Below, piece after piece: positions 53,977-62,859 of a stretch of 64,000 nt of DNA. Location of the stretch: NCBI RefSeq assembly GCF_003577475.1, contig NZ_QPEP01000013.1, positions 38,993 to 102,992 of the forward strand, read 5' to 3'. The translations under genes were made by a program, and so were the position numbers. Below the pieces are notes generated by a model, which ran no database searches, was not told the DNA's origin, and saw only the letters and a list, made by a program, of their open reading frames with translations. Origin of the DNA: Salinibius halmophilus. GTDB taxonomy: Bacteria > Pseudomonadota > Gammaproteobacteria > Pseudomonadales > Natronospirillaceae. How positions within the stretch are numbered: position 1 is the first letter of the stretch; every line of letters begins with the position of its first letter.

Positions 53977-55053
53977 GTGGCTCGTGCTTATAACTTTTGT
54001 AGTGGTCCGGCAATGTTGCCGACCGAAGTATTACAACAAGCGCAACAAGAACTGCTAGATTTTCGTGGTTCAGGTGCATCGATCATGGAGGTATCGCACC
54101 GTGGCGATACCTTTGTTGAGGTCTATGAACAAGCGGTTAAAGATTTGCGCGATTTAATGCGAATCCCTAACGACTACGAAGTGCTATTTTTGCAAGGTGG
54201 TGCAACGCAGCAGTTCTTCACCATTCCAATGAACTTGCTGAGCGATGGCAAGGTTGGTAACTACCTCATTACTGGGCAGTGGTCGAAAAAAGCCATTGCC
54301 GCCGCCAAAAAATACGGCCAGGTTCATGTGGCTGCGTCAACCGAAGATGAAAATTTTACCCGCGCGCCGCGTCAAGATGAAATCCAACTGAGTGACAATG
54401 CCGCTTACTTGCACTACACCCCAAACGAAACCATTGGTGGCGTAGAGTTTGACTATATTCCGCAAGTTGATGTGCCGCTGATTGCCGACATGAGCTCAAC
54501 AATTTTGTCTCGCCCGATTGATGTGTCTAAGTTTGGCATTATCTATGCTGGCGCCCAGAAGAACATTGGTCCAAGCGGCTTGGTGGTGATGATTATTCGC
54601 AAAGACCTGCTGGGCTTGGTCGACGGCTTACCTAACGTGTTCGATTTTGCAGAAGTTGCCAAAAACGATTCGATGATCAATACCCCTCCGACCTTTTCGA
54701 TTTATTTGGCCGGTCTGGTGTTTAAATGGCTTAAACGCCAAGGTGGTGTGGATGCCATGGCAAAAGTGAACCAGCGCAAAGCTGAAAAACTTTATCAAGC
54801 CATTGATGGTTCGCACTTTTTTAGCAATCCCATTGCGCCAGAGTCTCGCTCTTGGATGAACGTGCCTTTCGTTCTAGCCGATGAGTCACTGAACAGCACA
54901 TTTTTAACGCAAGCGGAAGATGCTGGGTTGTTAACTCTGCAAGGACACCGCAGCGTGGGTGGTATGCGCGCATCCATCTATAACGCCATGCCTGAGGCGG
55001 GTGTTGACGCGTTAATTGATTTCATTCACGCATTTGAGAAGAAATACGCATGA
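53977..55053 (+). CDS. serC: SerC, phosphoserine aminotransferase
   Basis: PLP enzyme making 3-phosphoserine for serine and, through 4-phosphohydroxythreonine, for pyridoxal phosphate. The Schiff-base lysine is in YAGAQKNIGPSG (about 197). The start is GTG, and the C-terminal GHRSVGGMRASIYNAMP is conserved. The length of 358 is normal. It is the first of a coupled run of serine, phenylalanine, histidine and tyrosine genes that follows gyrA, an order shared with Pseudomonas. Confidence 0.97.
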   Translation: MARAYNFCSGPAMLPTEVLQQAQQELLDFRGSGASIMEVSHRGDTFVEVYEQAVKDLRDLMRIPNDYEVLFLQGGATQQFFTIPMNLLSDGKVGNYLITGQWSKKAIAAAKKYGQVHVAASTEDENFTRAPRQDEIQLSDNAAYLHYTPNETIGGVEFDYIPQVDVPLIADMSSTILSRPIDVSKFGIIYAGAQKNIGPSGLVVMIIRKDLLGLVDGLPNVFDFAEVAKNDSMINTPPTFSIYLAGLVFKWLKRQGGVDAMAKVNQRKAEKLYQAIDGSHFFSNPIAPESRSWMNVPFVLADESLNSTFLTQAEDAGLLTLQGHRSVGGMRASIYNAMPEAGVDALIDFIHAFEKKYA

Positions 55054-56162
55054 GTGACCAACAAGAGTATGACAAACGCTTATTAGGCTTGCGCGATCAG
55101 ATTGATGGCATCGACCGTCAACTCCTAGACTTAATTAGCCAACGCGCACAAGCCGCGTTGGAAGTCGCGCAAGTGAAAACCGCTGCTATGGGTGGCAACG
55201 TGAAAGATGTTGTGTTTTACCGTCCAGAGCGGGAAGCACAAGTGCTGCAGAAGATCATGGACCTTAACCAAGGGCCACTGCCAAACGAAGATGTCGCTCG
55301 CTTATTTCGCCAAATAATGTCAGCTTGTCTGGCGTTTGAGCAGCCATTAACGGTCGCGTTTTTAGGGCCCGAAGGTTCCTTCACGCAAGAAGCAGCAATG
55401 AAGCACTTTGGCGACTGGGCGATCACTAAGCCAATGATTGCCATCGATGAAGTATTCCGTGAAGTCGAAGCAGGCGCGGCTCAATATGGTGTCGTGCCGG
55501 TCGAAAACTCAACCGAAGGCGTGGTGAATCACACCTTGGATAGCTTCCTAAGCGCTGGTGTGAAAATTTGCGGCGAAGTTGAGTTGCGTATTCATCAGAA
55601 CTTGATGATTGGTCAGAACACCAAGGCAGATGGCATTACTCGAATTTATAGCCATCAACAGTCTTTGGCGCAATGCCGTAAATGGCTCGACTTGTATTAC
55701 CCGAACGTCGAACGAGTTGCGGTGTCTAGCAACTCTGAAGCAGCGCGGCGAGTCAAATTAGAGTGGAACAGTGCGGCGATTGGCTCAGCGCTCGCAGCTG
55801 AGCGTTACGATCTTGAAATTCTACAAAAGAATATTGAAGACCGCCCAGATAACTCAACGCGTTTCTTAATTATTTCTCGAGATCAAGTGGCCCCGAGCGG
55901 CAAAGATAAAACATCGATCATTGTTGAAATGCGCAATGAACCCGGTGCATTATTCCACTTGTTACAACCTTTCCATGTGCATGATATTGACCTGACACGT
56001 GTGGAAACCCGACCTAGCCCCAACGGGACTTGGGCTTATGTATTCTTTATCGACTTTGCTGGCCACATTGAGCAGCCAGAAGTACGCAAGTGCATGCAAG
56101 CACTCGGTAAGCTGGCGGTAAATGTAAAAGAGCTTGGCTCTTATCCAGTAGCGGTGTTGTGA
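55050..56162 (+). CDS. pheA: PheA, chorismate mutase / prephenate dehydratase
   Basis: Bifunctional P-protein converting chorismate to phenylpyruvate. The AroQ chorismate mutase is at 1-95 (LLGLRDQIDGIDRQLLDLISQRAQ), the prephenate dehydratase at about 100-280 (FLGPEGSFTQEA; DNSTRFLII with the catalytic Thr-Arg-Phe), and the ACT domain at the end (GALFHLLQPF and ETRPS) for phenylalanine feedback. The length of 370 is normal. It overlaps serC by four bases. Confidence 0.97.
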   Translation: MSDQQEYDKRLLGLRDQIDGIDRQLLDLISQRAQAALEVAQVKTAAMGGNVKDVVFYRPEREAQVLQKIMDLNQGPLPNEDVARLFRQIMSACLAFEQPLTVAFLGPEGSFTQEAAMKHFGDWAITKPMIAIDEVFREVEAGAAQYGVVPVENSTEGVVNHTLDSFLSAGVKICGEVELRIHQNLMIGQNTKADGITRIYSHQQSLAQCRKWLDLYYPNVERVAVSSNSEAARRVKLEWNSAAIGSALAAERYDLEILQKNIEDRPDNSTRFLIISRDQVAPSGKDKTSIIVEMRNEPGALFHLLQPFHVHDIDLTRVETRPSPNGTWAYVFFIDFAGHIEQPEVRKCMQALGKLAVNVKELGSYPVAVL

Positions 56163-56169
56163 GGATTGT

Positions 56170-57270
56170 ATGACAACCGACTTTAGCGCATTGGCAACTG
56201 CAGGGGTGCAAACCCTGCAACCCTATCAACCGGGCAAGCCAGAAGATGAGCTTCAGCGAGAGCTGGGGCTGACTGATATCGTCAAGCTTGCATCGAACGA
56301 AAACCCACTGGGTCCAAGCGAGAAGGCACTCGCGGCCATTGCTGATGCAAGCCAGAACTTAGGCCGCTATCCAGACGGCTCTGGATTTCAGCTGAAAGCA
56401 ACTTTGGCCGACCTACATAATGTGGCGCCAGCGCAGATTACCTTAGGTAATGGCTCTAACGACGTATTAGATCTTGTCGCGCGGGCTTTTTTAGGCCCGG
56501 GCCGAGAAGCAATTTTCTCTGAGCATGCGTTTGCAGTCTACCCAATCGCGACCGCTGCAGTGGGTGCGACCGCCTGTGTTGCCAAAGCAGATAACTACGG
56601 CCATGACTTGGATGCGATGGCACAGCTGATCACAGATAAAACGTCGGTCATCTTTATTGCCAATCCTAACAACCCAACCGGTACTTGGTTATCGAAAGGT
56701 GAGTTAAAAGCTTTTTTAAAGCTTGTCCCTAGTCACGTCATCGTGGTGCTAGACGAAGCTTATTATGAGTATGTTGAGCAAGAAAATTATCCTAATGGGT
56801 TGAAACTAGCCAAACGCTACGACAATGTCATTGTTACCCGCACGTTTTCGAAGATTCATGGCTTAGCGGGTTTGCGAATTGGCTATGGCATTTCGCATCC
56901 TGAGGTTGCCGACATGCTAAATCGTGTTCGCCAGCCGTTTAACTGCAATTCGGTTGCACTGGCAGCAGCGCAGGCCGCGGTATTAGATGAAGAACATGTG
57001 GTTCGCAGTCGTGAGCTCAATAGTGCCGGTTTAGCACAAGTTCGTCGAGGCTTGCAAAGTTTAAACCGTCCGTTTATCGACTCAGTCGGTAATTTCCTTT
57101 GCGTGCATGTGGGTGATGCTGCTTTGGTCTATCAGAAGCTACTAGAGAAGGGTGTGATTACTCGCCCGGTGGCTGGTTATGGTATGCCAGAGTACTTGCG
57201 CGTCACTATAGGCTTAGAGTCCGAAAATCAGCGCTTTTTAGATGCGCTTGAGGCGGTGTTAAGCGAATGA
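56170..57270 (+). CDS. hisC: HisC-type histidinol-phosphate aminotransferase
   Basis: PLP aminotransferase for histidinol-phosphate, often also acting on aromatic keto acids. Features: KLASNENPLGPS near the start, NPNNPTGTW, the PLP lysine in TRTFSKIHGLAGLRIGYG, and RPVAGYG near the end. Length 366. Its place between pheA and tyrA suggests that it may also transaminate phenylpyruvate and hydroxyphenylpyruvate. It overlaps the next gene by four bases. Confidence 0.93.
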   Translation: MTTDFSALATAGVQTLQPYQPGKPEDELQRELGLTDIVKLASNENPLGPSEKALAAIADASQNLGRYPDGSGFQLKATLADLHNVAPAQITLGNGSNDVLDLVARAFLGPGREAIFSEHAFAVYPIATAAVGATACVAKADNYGHDLDAMAQLITDKTSVIFIANPNNPTGTWLSKGELKAFLKLVPSHVIVVLDEAYYEYVEQENYPNGLKLAKRYDNVIVTRTFSKIHGLAGLRIGYGISHPEVADMLNRVRQPFNCNSVALAAAQAAVLDEEHVVRSRELNSAGLAQVRRGLQSLNRPFIDSVGNFLCVHVGDAALVYQKLLEKGVITRPVAGYGMPEYLRVTIGLESENQRFLDALEAVLSE

Positions 57271-59465
57271 GTGCACCGTCTGTCCTTGTCGTGGGATTAG
57301 GGCTGATTGGTGCATCATTTGCGTTGGCAGTTCGGCGCAGTGGTCGAGCACGCGAAGTGCTTGGTTATGATGCGCATGCGGAATCGATCGATATCGCACT
57401 GGATCGCGGCATCATTGACCGTGGTGGTCGTCTGGCCGAACTTGCCCCGCAAGCTGATGTGCTAATGCTGGCCGTTCCTGTATTAGCGGTTCGAAAAGTA
57501 TTGGCTGAAATTGAGTCTTATCTGCCCGAGCATTGTGTGATTACCGACGTTGGCTCGGTAAAACGCGAATTTGATCTCTGTGTGCGTGAGCAAATTCCAC
57601 ACCGCTTGCCTTATGTTGTGCCTGGCCACCCAATCGCTGGCGCTGAAAAGAGTGGCGTCACCGCTGCCAAACCCGACTTGTTTGCTAAGCACAATGTGAT
57701 CTTAACGCCGTTATCGCAAAGCTTGCCCGAGTCGATCGAACAGGTTCGAAATCTATGGGAAGGCTGTCATGCGCACGTAGTGGAAATGCCAGTGCAGCGC
57801 CATGATGAAGTGTTAGCCGCGACCAGTCATGTACCACATTTATTAGCCTTCAGCCTGGTTGATACGCTTGCCAAAGCGCCCGATAACCATGATGTGTTTC
57901 ATCATGCCGCCGGGGGCTTTCGAGACTTTACCCGAATTGCCGCCTCCGACCCTGTAATGTGGCGTGATATATTTGTCGCCAACAAGGCTGCCACATTAGC
58001 CGTGTTGGATCGCTTTAGTAATGATCTAAATACGCTCAAACAAGCAATCGCCGCCGAAAATGGCGATTATATGATTGATGTATTTCAGCGAGCTAGAACA
58101 GCACGTAACCAGTTTGCTCGTATTCTAACCCAGCGGGCATTGGACCGAACCAGTGGTCCAAGGTTGCGGGTAACGCTAGCCATAGAAAAAGCGCTAGCCG
58201 GTGATCTCTATCCCACTGGCGATAGAGTGACCAGTCACCATGCGTTGATTCTCGCCGCACTGGCAGATGGCGAATCACAATTTGACTCGCTGGCGCAAAA
58301 TGAAAGTGTGCTAGCGACGACGCAAGCTCTGCAAGAACTCGGTGTTGAAATTCATCAAGATGATCATATTACTCGAGTCAAGGGCGTTGGCAGTGAAGGG
58401 TTTACTGAGCCTAGCGGTGATATTTATGTGGCCGAGTCTTCCACTAGCCTGCGCCTGTTAACTGGGCTGCTGGTGTCGCAACCCTTTACCGCGCGCTTGA
58501 CCGCTAGTAAGCGGCTAGAGCAGTTGTCTTTGATGCCTATGGTGGCACCATTGAAGCAAATGAATGCCCATATTGAGCTTGGCCCGCGCTATAGTGCGCC
58601 CGTTACCGTCCATGGCCGCAATTCGTTGCACAGTGCCACAGTGCAAGCAGGTAGTGGTGGTGGCTTGGAGCGAGGGCCGCTGATGCTTGCGGCACTGCAG
58701 GCGAAAGGTGTAACCAGTATTCGCCATTTGCCTAATACTCCAGATCACATGGAGCGTTGGCTAGCCTATATGGGGGCAGGTGTTGTGAGCAGCATTGGTC
58801 ATGTACAGGTCGCCGGCGGTGGTGAACCGTTGCAAGCGAAAAAATGCCAAATCCCAGGTGACACACTGCTGGCTGGCTTCTTTGCTGCCTTAGCAATATT
58901 AACGCCAGGCAGCGAAGTGCAGCTGCACAATATTAGTATGAATCCAACGCGCTCAGCATTATTTAACGTATTACAGCGCATGGGTGCGCTACTGCAGGTC
59001 TCGCCAGGCAAGTTATTTGGCCCAGAACCAACGGCTAATATCACCGTGCGCGCCAGCGAGCTGAGTAGTACGCATGTAGCGGAGTTCGAGGCCGCAAGCA
59101 TGGTGCATGAGTTGCCGTTACTGATTGCTTTAGCTGCCCATGCTCAGCGCGAAACAACGATAGCTGGCGTAGCTGTGTTGCGCGATAACCTGTCAGACCG
59201 GCTAACGGGTTTAATGACAGCACTGGCAAAGTTAGGTATACAAACAGAATTACATGGTGATGTGTTGAGTGTGCAAGGTGGTGAGTTGAGTGGCGGTGTG
59301 ATATCAGCCCAAAACGATCCCGTATTGACCATTGCGCTCATGTTGCTGCAATGTCGTAATGACCAGTTGGTCGAGATCACTGAGCCCGGAGACTTGTCGG
59401 GCTTGTACCCAGAGTGGCCGAATTGGAGCCAGTTTGGTGTGCACATAAGAGAGGAAACGGTATGA
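57267..59465 (+). CDS. tyrA: TyrA prephenate dehydrogenase fused to a degenerate EPSP-synthase domain
   Basis: The N-terminal half (1-295) is a normal prephenate dehydrogenase: GLGLIGAS, TDVGSVK, GHPIAGAEKSG, SHVPH and GGFRDFTRIAASDP. The C-terminal half (about 300-732) has the length and pattern of EPSP synthase (AroA), as in Pseudomonas fusions, but its active site is gone. Against E. coli AroA: K22 to R320, S23 to V321, R27 to H325, N94 to E390, G96 to S392, R124 to L420, S169 and Q171 to G465 and L467, D313 to H614, K340 to N641, E341 to L642, H385 and R386 to P685 and V686. Thr97 is kept. It overlaps hisC and cmk by four bases each. Prephenate dehydrogenase activity is expected; EPSP-synthase activity is not. 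A second aroA should exist elsewhere. Confidence 0.9.
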   Translation: MSAPSVLVVGLGLIGASFALAVRRSGRAREVLGYDAHAESIDIALDRGIIDRGGRLAELAPQADVLMLAVPVLAVRKVLAEIESYLPEHCVITDVGSVKREFDLCVREQIPHRLPYVVPGHPIAGAEKSGVTAAKPDLFAKHNVILTPLSQSLPESIEQVRNLWEGCHAHVVEMPVQRHDEVLAATSHVPHLLAFSLVDTLAKAPDNHDVFHHAAGGFRDFTRIAASDPVMWRDIFVANKAATLAVLDRFSNDLNTLKQAIAAENGDYMIDVFQRARTARNQFARILTQRALDRTSGPRLRVTLAIEKALAGDLYPTGDRVTSHHALILAALADGESQFDSLAQNESVLATTQALQELGVEIHQDDHITRVKGVGSEGFTEPSGDIYVAESSTSLRLLTGLLVSQPFTARLTASKRLEQLSLMPMVAPLKQMNAHIELGPRYSAPVTVHGRNSLHSATVQAGSGGGLERGPLMLAALQAKGVTSIRHLPNTPDHMERWLAYMGAGVVSSIGHVQVAGGGEPLQAKKCQIPGDTLLAGFFAALAILTPGSEVQLHNISMNPTRSALFNVLQRMGALLQVSPGKLFGPEPTANITVRASELSSTHVAEFEAASMVHELPLLIALAAHAQRETTIAGVAVLRDNLSDRLTGLMTALAKLGIQTELHGDVLSVQGGELSGGVISAQNDPVLTIALMLLQCRNDQLVEITEPGDLSGLYPEWPNWSQFGVHIREETV

Positions 59466-60136
59466 AACCAGTATTAACCATCGACGGTCCTAGTGGCTCT
59501 GGTAAAGGCACTATTGCAGCTCGTATCGCGCTCGATACCGGCTGGATGCTGCTCGACTCGGGTGCGCTATATCGTCTCACCGGTTTGGCTTGTGACCGTA
59601 AAGACATTGACCTAGAAGACGAGCCAGCCGTTGCCGAAGTGGCGCGCAATCTAGATGTGGAGTTTGACCAGACCGAAGGATCAACACGCGTACTGCTAGA
59701 GCAGGTTGATGTCACTGCTACCATTCGCACCGAAAAAGTGGCTGCTCTTGCATCAAGAGTGGCAAAATTACCATCGGTTCGGGATGCGTTATTACAGCGC
59801 CAGAGAGACTTTGCTGCCGAGCAAGGTTTAGTTGCTGATGGTCGTGATATGGGCACTGTGGTGTTCCCTGATGCGCCAGCTAAAGTTTACTTAACGGCCA
59901 GTGCCGAAGAGCGTGCCAAGCGCCGTGTGCTACAGCTAAAAGAACAAGGTGAAAAGGTCGACTATGAAACCATTCTCGCCGACATAAAAGCGCGCGATGA
60001 TCGCGATATGAATCGCACTGTTGCGCCGCTGAAACCGGCTGCGGATGCCATTGAGATTGATTCTTCCAAGCTTAGCATCGACGAAGTGATTCAACGCGTT
60101 GAGCGCTTGCTTATTGAAAAAGGGTTGATTAAATAA
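59462..60136 (+). CDS. cmk: Cytidylate kinase
   Basis: Phosphorylates CMP and dCMP. The P-loop is DGPSGSGKGTI (6-16), the CMP-binding segment is DSGALYRLT, and DGRDMGTVVFPDA is the conserved middle motif. The start at 59462 has GAGAGGAAACGG upstream and overlaps the tyrA-aroA stop (ATGA); a longer start at 59414 lies inside that gene. Length 224 is normal. It precedes rpsA, the usual order. Confidence 0.96.
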   Translation: MKPVLTIDGPSGSGKGTIAARIALDTGWMLLDSGALYRLTGLACDRKDIDLEDEPAVAEVARNLDVEFDQTEGSTRVLLEQVDVTATIRTEKVAALASRVAKLPSVRDALLQRQRDFAAEQGLVADGRDMGTVVFPDAPAKVYLTASAEERAKRRVLQLKEQGEKVDYETILADIKARDDRDMNRTVAPLKPAADAIEIDSSKLSIDEVIQRVERLLIEKGLIK

Positions 60137-60265
60137 GCCATATTTTCGCGTTTCAAGTCGCTAGGTTGCACGGCGCTTTTTTTGCTGCCGGTCAACCTTG
60201 GCTATGGCGATGAACTGTAAAACCAGCGCCATCTACACACATCCTACAAAGAATCCCTCGAAGCG

Positions 60266-60293
60266 TTGTTATTGCGCTTAAATCATGTACAAT
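60266..60293 (+). promoter_or_regulatory. candidate rpsA promoter
   Basis: TTGTTA (60266-60271), a 16-base spacer and TACAAT (60288-60293) give a plausible sigma-70 promoter about 180 bases before rpsA. Confidence 0.55.
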
Positions 60294-60300
60294 ATGCGCC

Positions 60301-60474
60301 CGTTTATCTCTATAAACGAACCACTATTTTGGGTGCGGCGTAGTTTGTTTCTTACCGAAACCAGCATTGCAGATTGCGTCGCTAAACTAGATTGACCCGT
60401 GCTAGCTGGGGTACGGAGAAGTCTGCAGAGTTTTATCTGTAGACCGTTAATCACAAAGAACTGGGTTTTTCCGA
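60301..60474 (+). promoter_or_regulatory. rpsA leader with hairpins (autoregulatory candidate)
   Basis: The leader has a perfect CGTTTAT/ATAAACG hairpin (60301-60318) and a GTCTGCAGA/TCTGTAGAC stem (60421-60444, one mismatch) ending 30 bases before the ATG. The ribosome site is weak, as in E. coli rpsA, where S1 represses its own translation through a structured leader. The structure is seen; the control is inferred. Confidence 0.5.
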
Positions 60475-62154
60475 ATGGAAAATTTTGCTGAATTATTTGA
60501 AGAAAGCTTAAAAGAAATTGAAATGCAGCCAGGCAGCATCATTAATGGTGTTGTGGTTGCTATCGACAGCGACTGGGTAACTATCCACGCTGGCCTTAAG
60601 TCTGAAGGTGTTGTGCCGCGTAGCCAATTCCTAAACGATAAAGGCGAGTTGGAAGTTGCTGTTGGCGACGAAGTGAAAGTAGCACTTGAAGCGGTTGAAG
60701 ATGGCTTCGGTGACACTCGTCTGTCTCGCGAAAAAGCTAAGCGCGCCGAAGTTTGGGGCGAGCTAGAAGCTGCTTCTGAAAAAGAAGAAGTGGTTATGGG
60801 TATCATCAACGGTAAAGTTAAGGGTGGTTTCACTGTTGACATTACTGGTATCCGTGCATTCTTGCCTGGTTCTTTGGTAGACGTACGCCCTGTACGTGAC
60901 ACTGCACACCTAGAAGGCAAAGAGCTTGAGTTCAAAGTAATCAAGCTTGACCGTCGTCGTAACAACGTTGTTGTATCTCGCCGTGCGGTGCTTGAAGAAG
61001 CAAACAGTGCTGAGCGTGAAGAGCTACTGGCTAACCTACAAGAAGGTCAGCAAGTTAAAGGTATCGTTAAGAACCTTACTGACTACGGCGCGTTCGTTGA
61101 CTTGGGTGGTGTTGACGGTCTACTACACATCACTGACATGGCTTGGAAGCGCATCAAGCACCCAAGCGAGATCGTACAAGTTGGTGACGAGATCGACGTT
61201 AAAGTACTTAAGTTCGACCGTGAACGTAACCGCGTATCACTAGGTCTTAAGCAGCTAGGTGCAGATCCATGGGTAAGCATCAAAGAGCGTTATCCTGAAG
61301 AGCTAGTTGTGAAAGCGAAAGTAACTAACCTAACTGACTACGGTTGTTTCGCTGAGCTAGAAGAAGGCGTTGAAGGTCTAGTACACGTTTCTGAAATGGA
61401 CTGGACGAACAAGAACATCCATCCTTCGAAAGTTGTTCAAGTTGGCGACGAGATCGAAGTTATGGTTCTTGATATCGACGAAGAGCGTCGTCGTATTTCT
61501 CTGGGTATCAAACAAACTCAGCAGAACCCATGGGAAGGCTTCTCTTCAAGCTTCAACAAGGGCGACAAGATCTCTGGTAAGATCAAGTCAATCACTGACT
61601 TCGGTATCTTCATTGGTCTTGACGGTGGCATCGACGGCCTTGTGCACCTATCAGACATCAGCTGGAACGAGTCTGGTGAAGAAGCGGTACGCAAGTTCAA
61701 GAAAGGTGACGAAGTTGAGACAGTTATCCTGTCTATCGACCCTGAGCGCGAGCGCATCTCACTAGGTATCAAGCAGCTAGATAGCGATCCGTTCGCTGAG
61801 TACGTTGCTGAGAACGACAAAGGCGCGATCGTAACTGGTACAATCACTGAAGTAGACGCCAAAGGCGCAGTGGTTAAGCTAGCTGAAGACGTTGAAGCGT
61901 TCTTGAAAGTGGGTGACATCAGCGTTGAGCGTGTTGAAGATGCACGTAGCGAGCTGAAAGAAGGCGAAGAGATCGAAGTTAAGATCATCAACGTTGACCG
62001 TAAGAACCGCACTGTAGCTGTTTCTATCAAGGCTAAAGACCTAGAAGAAGAAAAAGCAGCAGTTCGCGAACTACGTAACGCGCCACAAGCTGACACTAGC
62101 GGCCCAACGACACTAGGTGAGTTGATCCGCCAGAAGATGGAAGAAGACAAGTAA
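60475..62154 (+). CDS. rpsA: Ribosomal protein S1
   Basis: mRNA-binding protein of the 30S subunit. Six S1 OB-fold repeats are visible at about 21-87, 105-171, 192-260, 277-347, 364-434 and 451-520; for example, [20 protein letters not shown] is repeat 3. Length 559 is almost equal to E. coli (557). Codon use is strongly biased towards one set of codons, as expected of a very highly expressed gene. A terminator follows. Confidence 0.98.
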   Translation: MENFAELFEESLKEIEMQPGSIINGVVVAIDSDWVTIHAGLKSEGVVPRSQFLNDKGELEVAVGDEVKVALEAVEDGFGDTRLSREKAKRAEVWGELEAASEKEEVVMGIINGKVKGGFTVDITGIRAFLPGSLVDVRPVRDTAHLEGKELEFKVIKLDRRRNNVVVSRRAVLEEANSAEREELLANLQEGQQVKGIVKNLTDYGAFVDLGGVDGLLHITDMAWKRIKHPSEIVQVGDEIDVKVLKFDRERNRVSLGLKQLGADPWVSIKERYPEELVVKAKVTNLTDYGCFAELEEGVEGLVHVSEMDWTNKNIHPSKVVQVGDEIEVMVLDIDEERRRISLGIKQTQQNPWEGFSSSFNKGDKISGKIKSITDFGIFIGLDGGIDGLVHLSDISWNESGEEAVRKFKKGDEVETVILSIDPERERISLGIKQLDSDPFAEYVAENDKGAIVTGTITEVDAKGAVVKLAEDVEAFLKVGDISVERVEDARSELKEGEEIEVKIINVDRKNRTVAVSIKAKDLEEEKAAVRELRNAPQADTSGPTTLGELIRQKMEEDK

Positions 62155-62176
62155 TTCTTCTTTTTATCAAAAAAAA

Positions 62177-62199
62177 CCGCGCTCAGGCGCGGTTTTTTT
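62177..62199. terminator. terminator after rpsA
   Basis: CCGCGC (62177-62182), TCAG, GCGCGG (62187-62192) with seven T after and several A before. Confidence 0.92.
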
Positions 62200-62304
62200 A
62201 TGACTAGACATAAATCAATTTTCCATAAGTGGTTGAAAAACATACTAATTCTGTCATCTTTGTTGTATAAGCTTTAAACAAGCTAAGTACGACGGAGACA
62301 ACTT

Positions 62305-62607
62305 ATGACCAAGTCAGAGTTGATTGAAAGGGTTACAGCACTTGCGCTTGAGCGAGACGTCTCGCTTACTTCCAGAGAAGTAGAGCTAGCGGTAAAGTCG
62401 ATTATTGAGCAAATGTCAGATGTATTATCTGAAGGTGATCGAATTGAAATTCGTGGATTTGGTAGTTTTTCTTTGCACTACCGCGCGCCTAGAGTAGGGC
62501 GCAACCCTAAAACGGGCGAAGCGGTAGAGTTAGAAGGCAAGTTTGTCCCGCATTTTAAGCCAGGTAAAGACCTGCGCGAGCAAGTCAATGCTGCAAAAAA
62601 ACGCTAG
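62305..62607 (+). CDS. ihfB: Integration host factor subunit beta
   Basis: DNA-bending nucleoid protein, heterodimer partner of IhfA. The opening is [12 protein letters not shown], and the DNA-binding arm shows [11 protein letters not shown], then [15 protein letters not shown]. The length of 100 is normal. GACGGAGA upstream acts as the ribosome site. It follows rpsA, as in enterics and Pseudomonas. Confidence 0.97.
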   Translation: MTKSELIERVTALALERDVSLTSREVELAVKSIIEQMSDVLSEGDRIEIRGFGSFSLHYRAPRVGRNPKTGEAVELEGKFVPHFKPGKDLREQVNAAKKR

Positions 62608-62658
62608 CATTCAAAGCGCGCTAAGGTAAGATCAAGGTCTGCTCTTCATGGAGGGACC

Positions 62659-62859
62659 ATGCAAATTCTAAAGTGGCTTCGCATAGCGTTGATTCTGCTC
62701 ATATCATGTATTGCTTTGGTGTTTGGTATTCAAAATCACCAAGCGGTTTCCTTACAGTTTGTTATTTGGCAATCGCCTGCGTTAGGCGTGCAAGTGTGGT
62801 TAGGCTTGGCCTTTCTGGCCGGTATTTTATCTAGCTTGTTGTTGGTACGTCGCAAATAA
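62659..62859 (+). CDS. lapA: LapA-domain membrane protein
   Basis: Small inner-membrane protein (66 residues) of the LapA/YciS family with two helices (about 7-24 and 43-62) joined by NHQAVSLQFVIWQSPALGV. In E. coli it associates with LapB in control of LPS synthesis through LpxC degradation. GGAGGGACC precedes the ATG. It overlaps lapB by one base (TAATG), so the two proteins are produced together. Confidence 0.93.
   Translation: MQILKWLRIALILLISCIALVFGIQNHQAVSLQFVIWQSPALGVQVWLGLAFLAGILSSLLLVRRK

Larger units (their letters stand above)
60137..60474. other. 338-base gap between cmk and rpsA
   Basis: No gene is seen. It contains the candidate rpsA promoter (60266-60293) and a leader with two hairpins (60301-60318 and 60421-60444). 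The part next to cmk is featureless except for a T-rich CGGC/GCCG stretch, which is not a convincing terminator. Confidence 0.75.

Noticed and set aside
61518..62243. Long minus-strand ORF (241 codons) opposite rpsA
   Set aside because: A shadow of strong codon bias in rpsA; serine-rich and low in complexity, with no family match.
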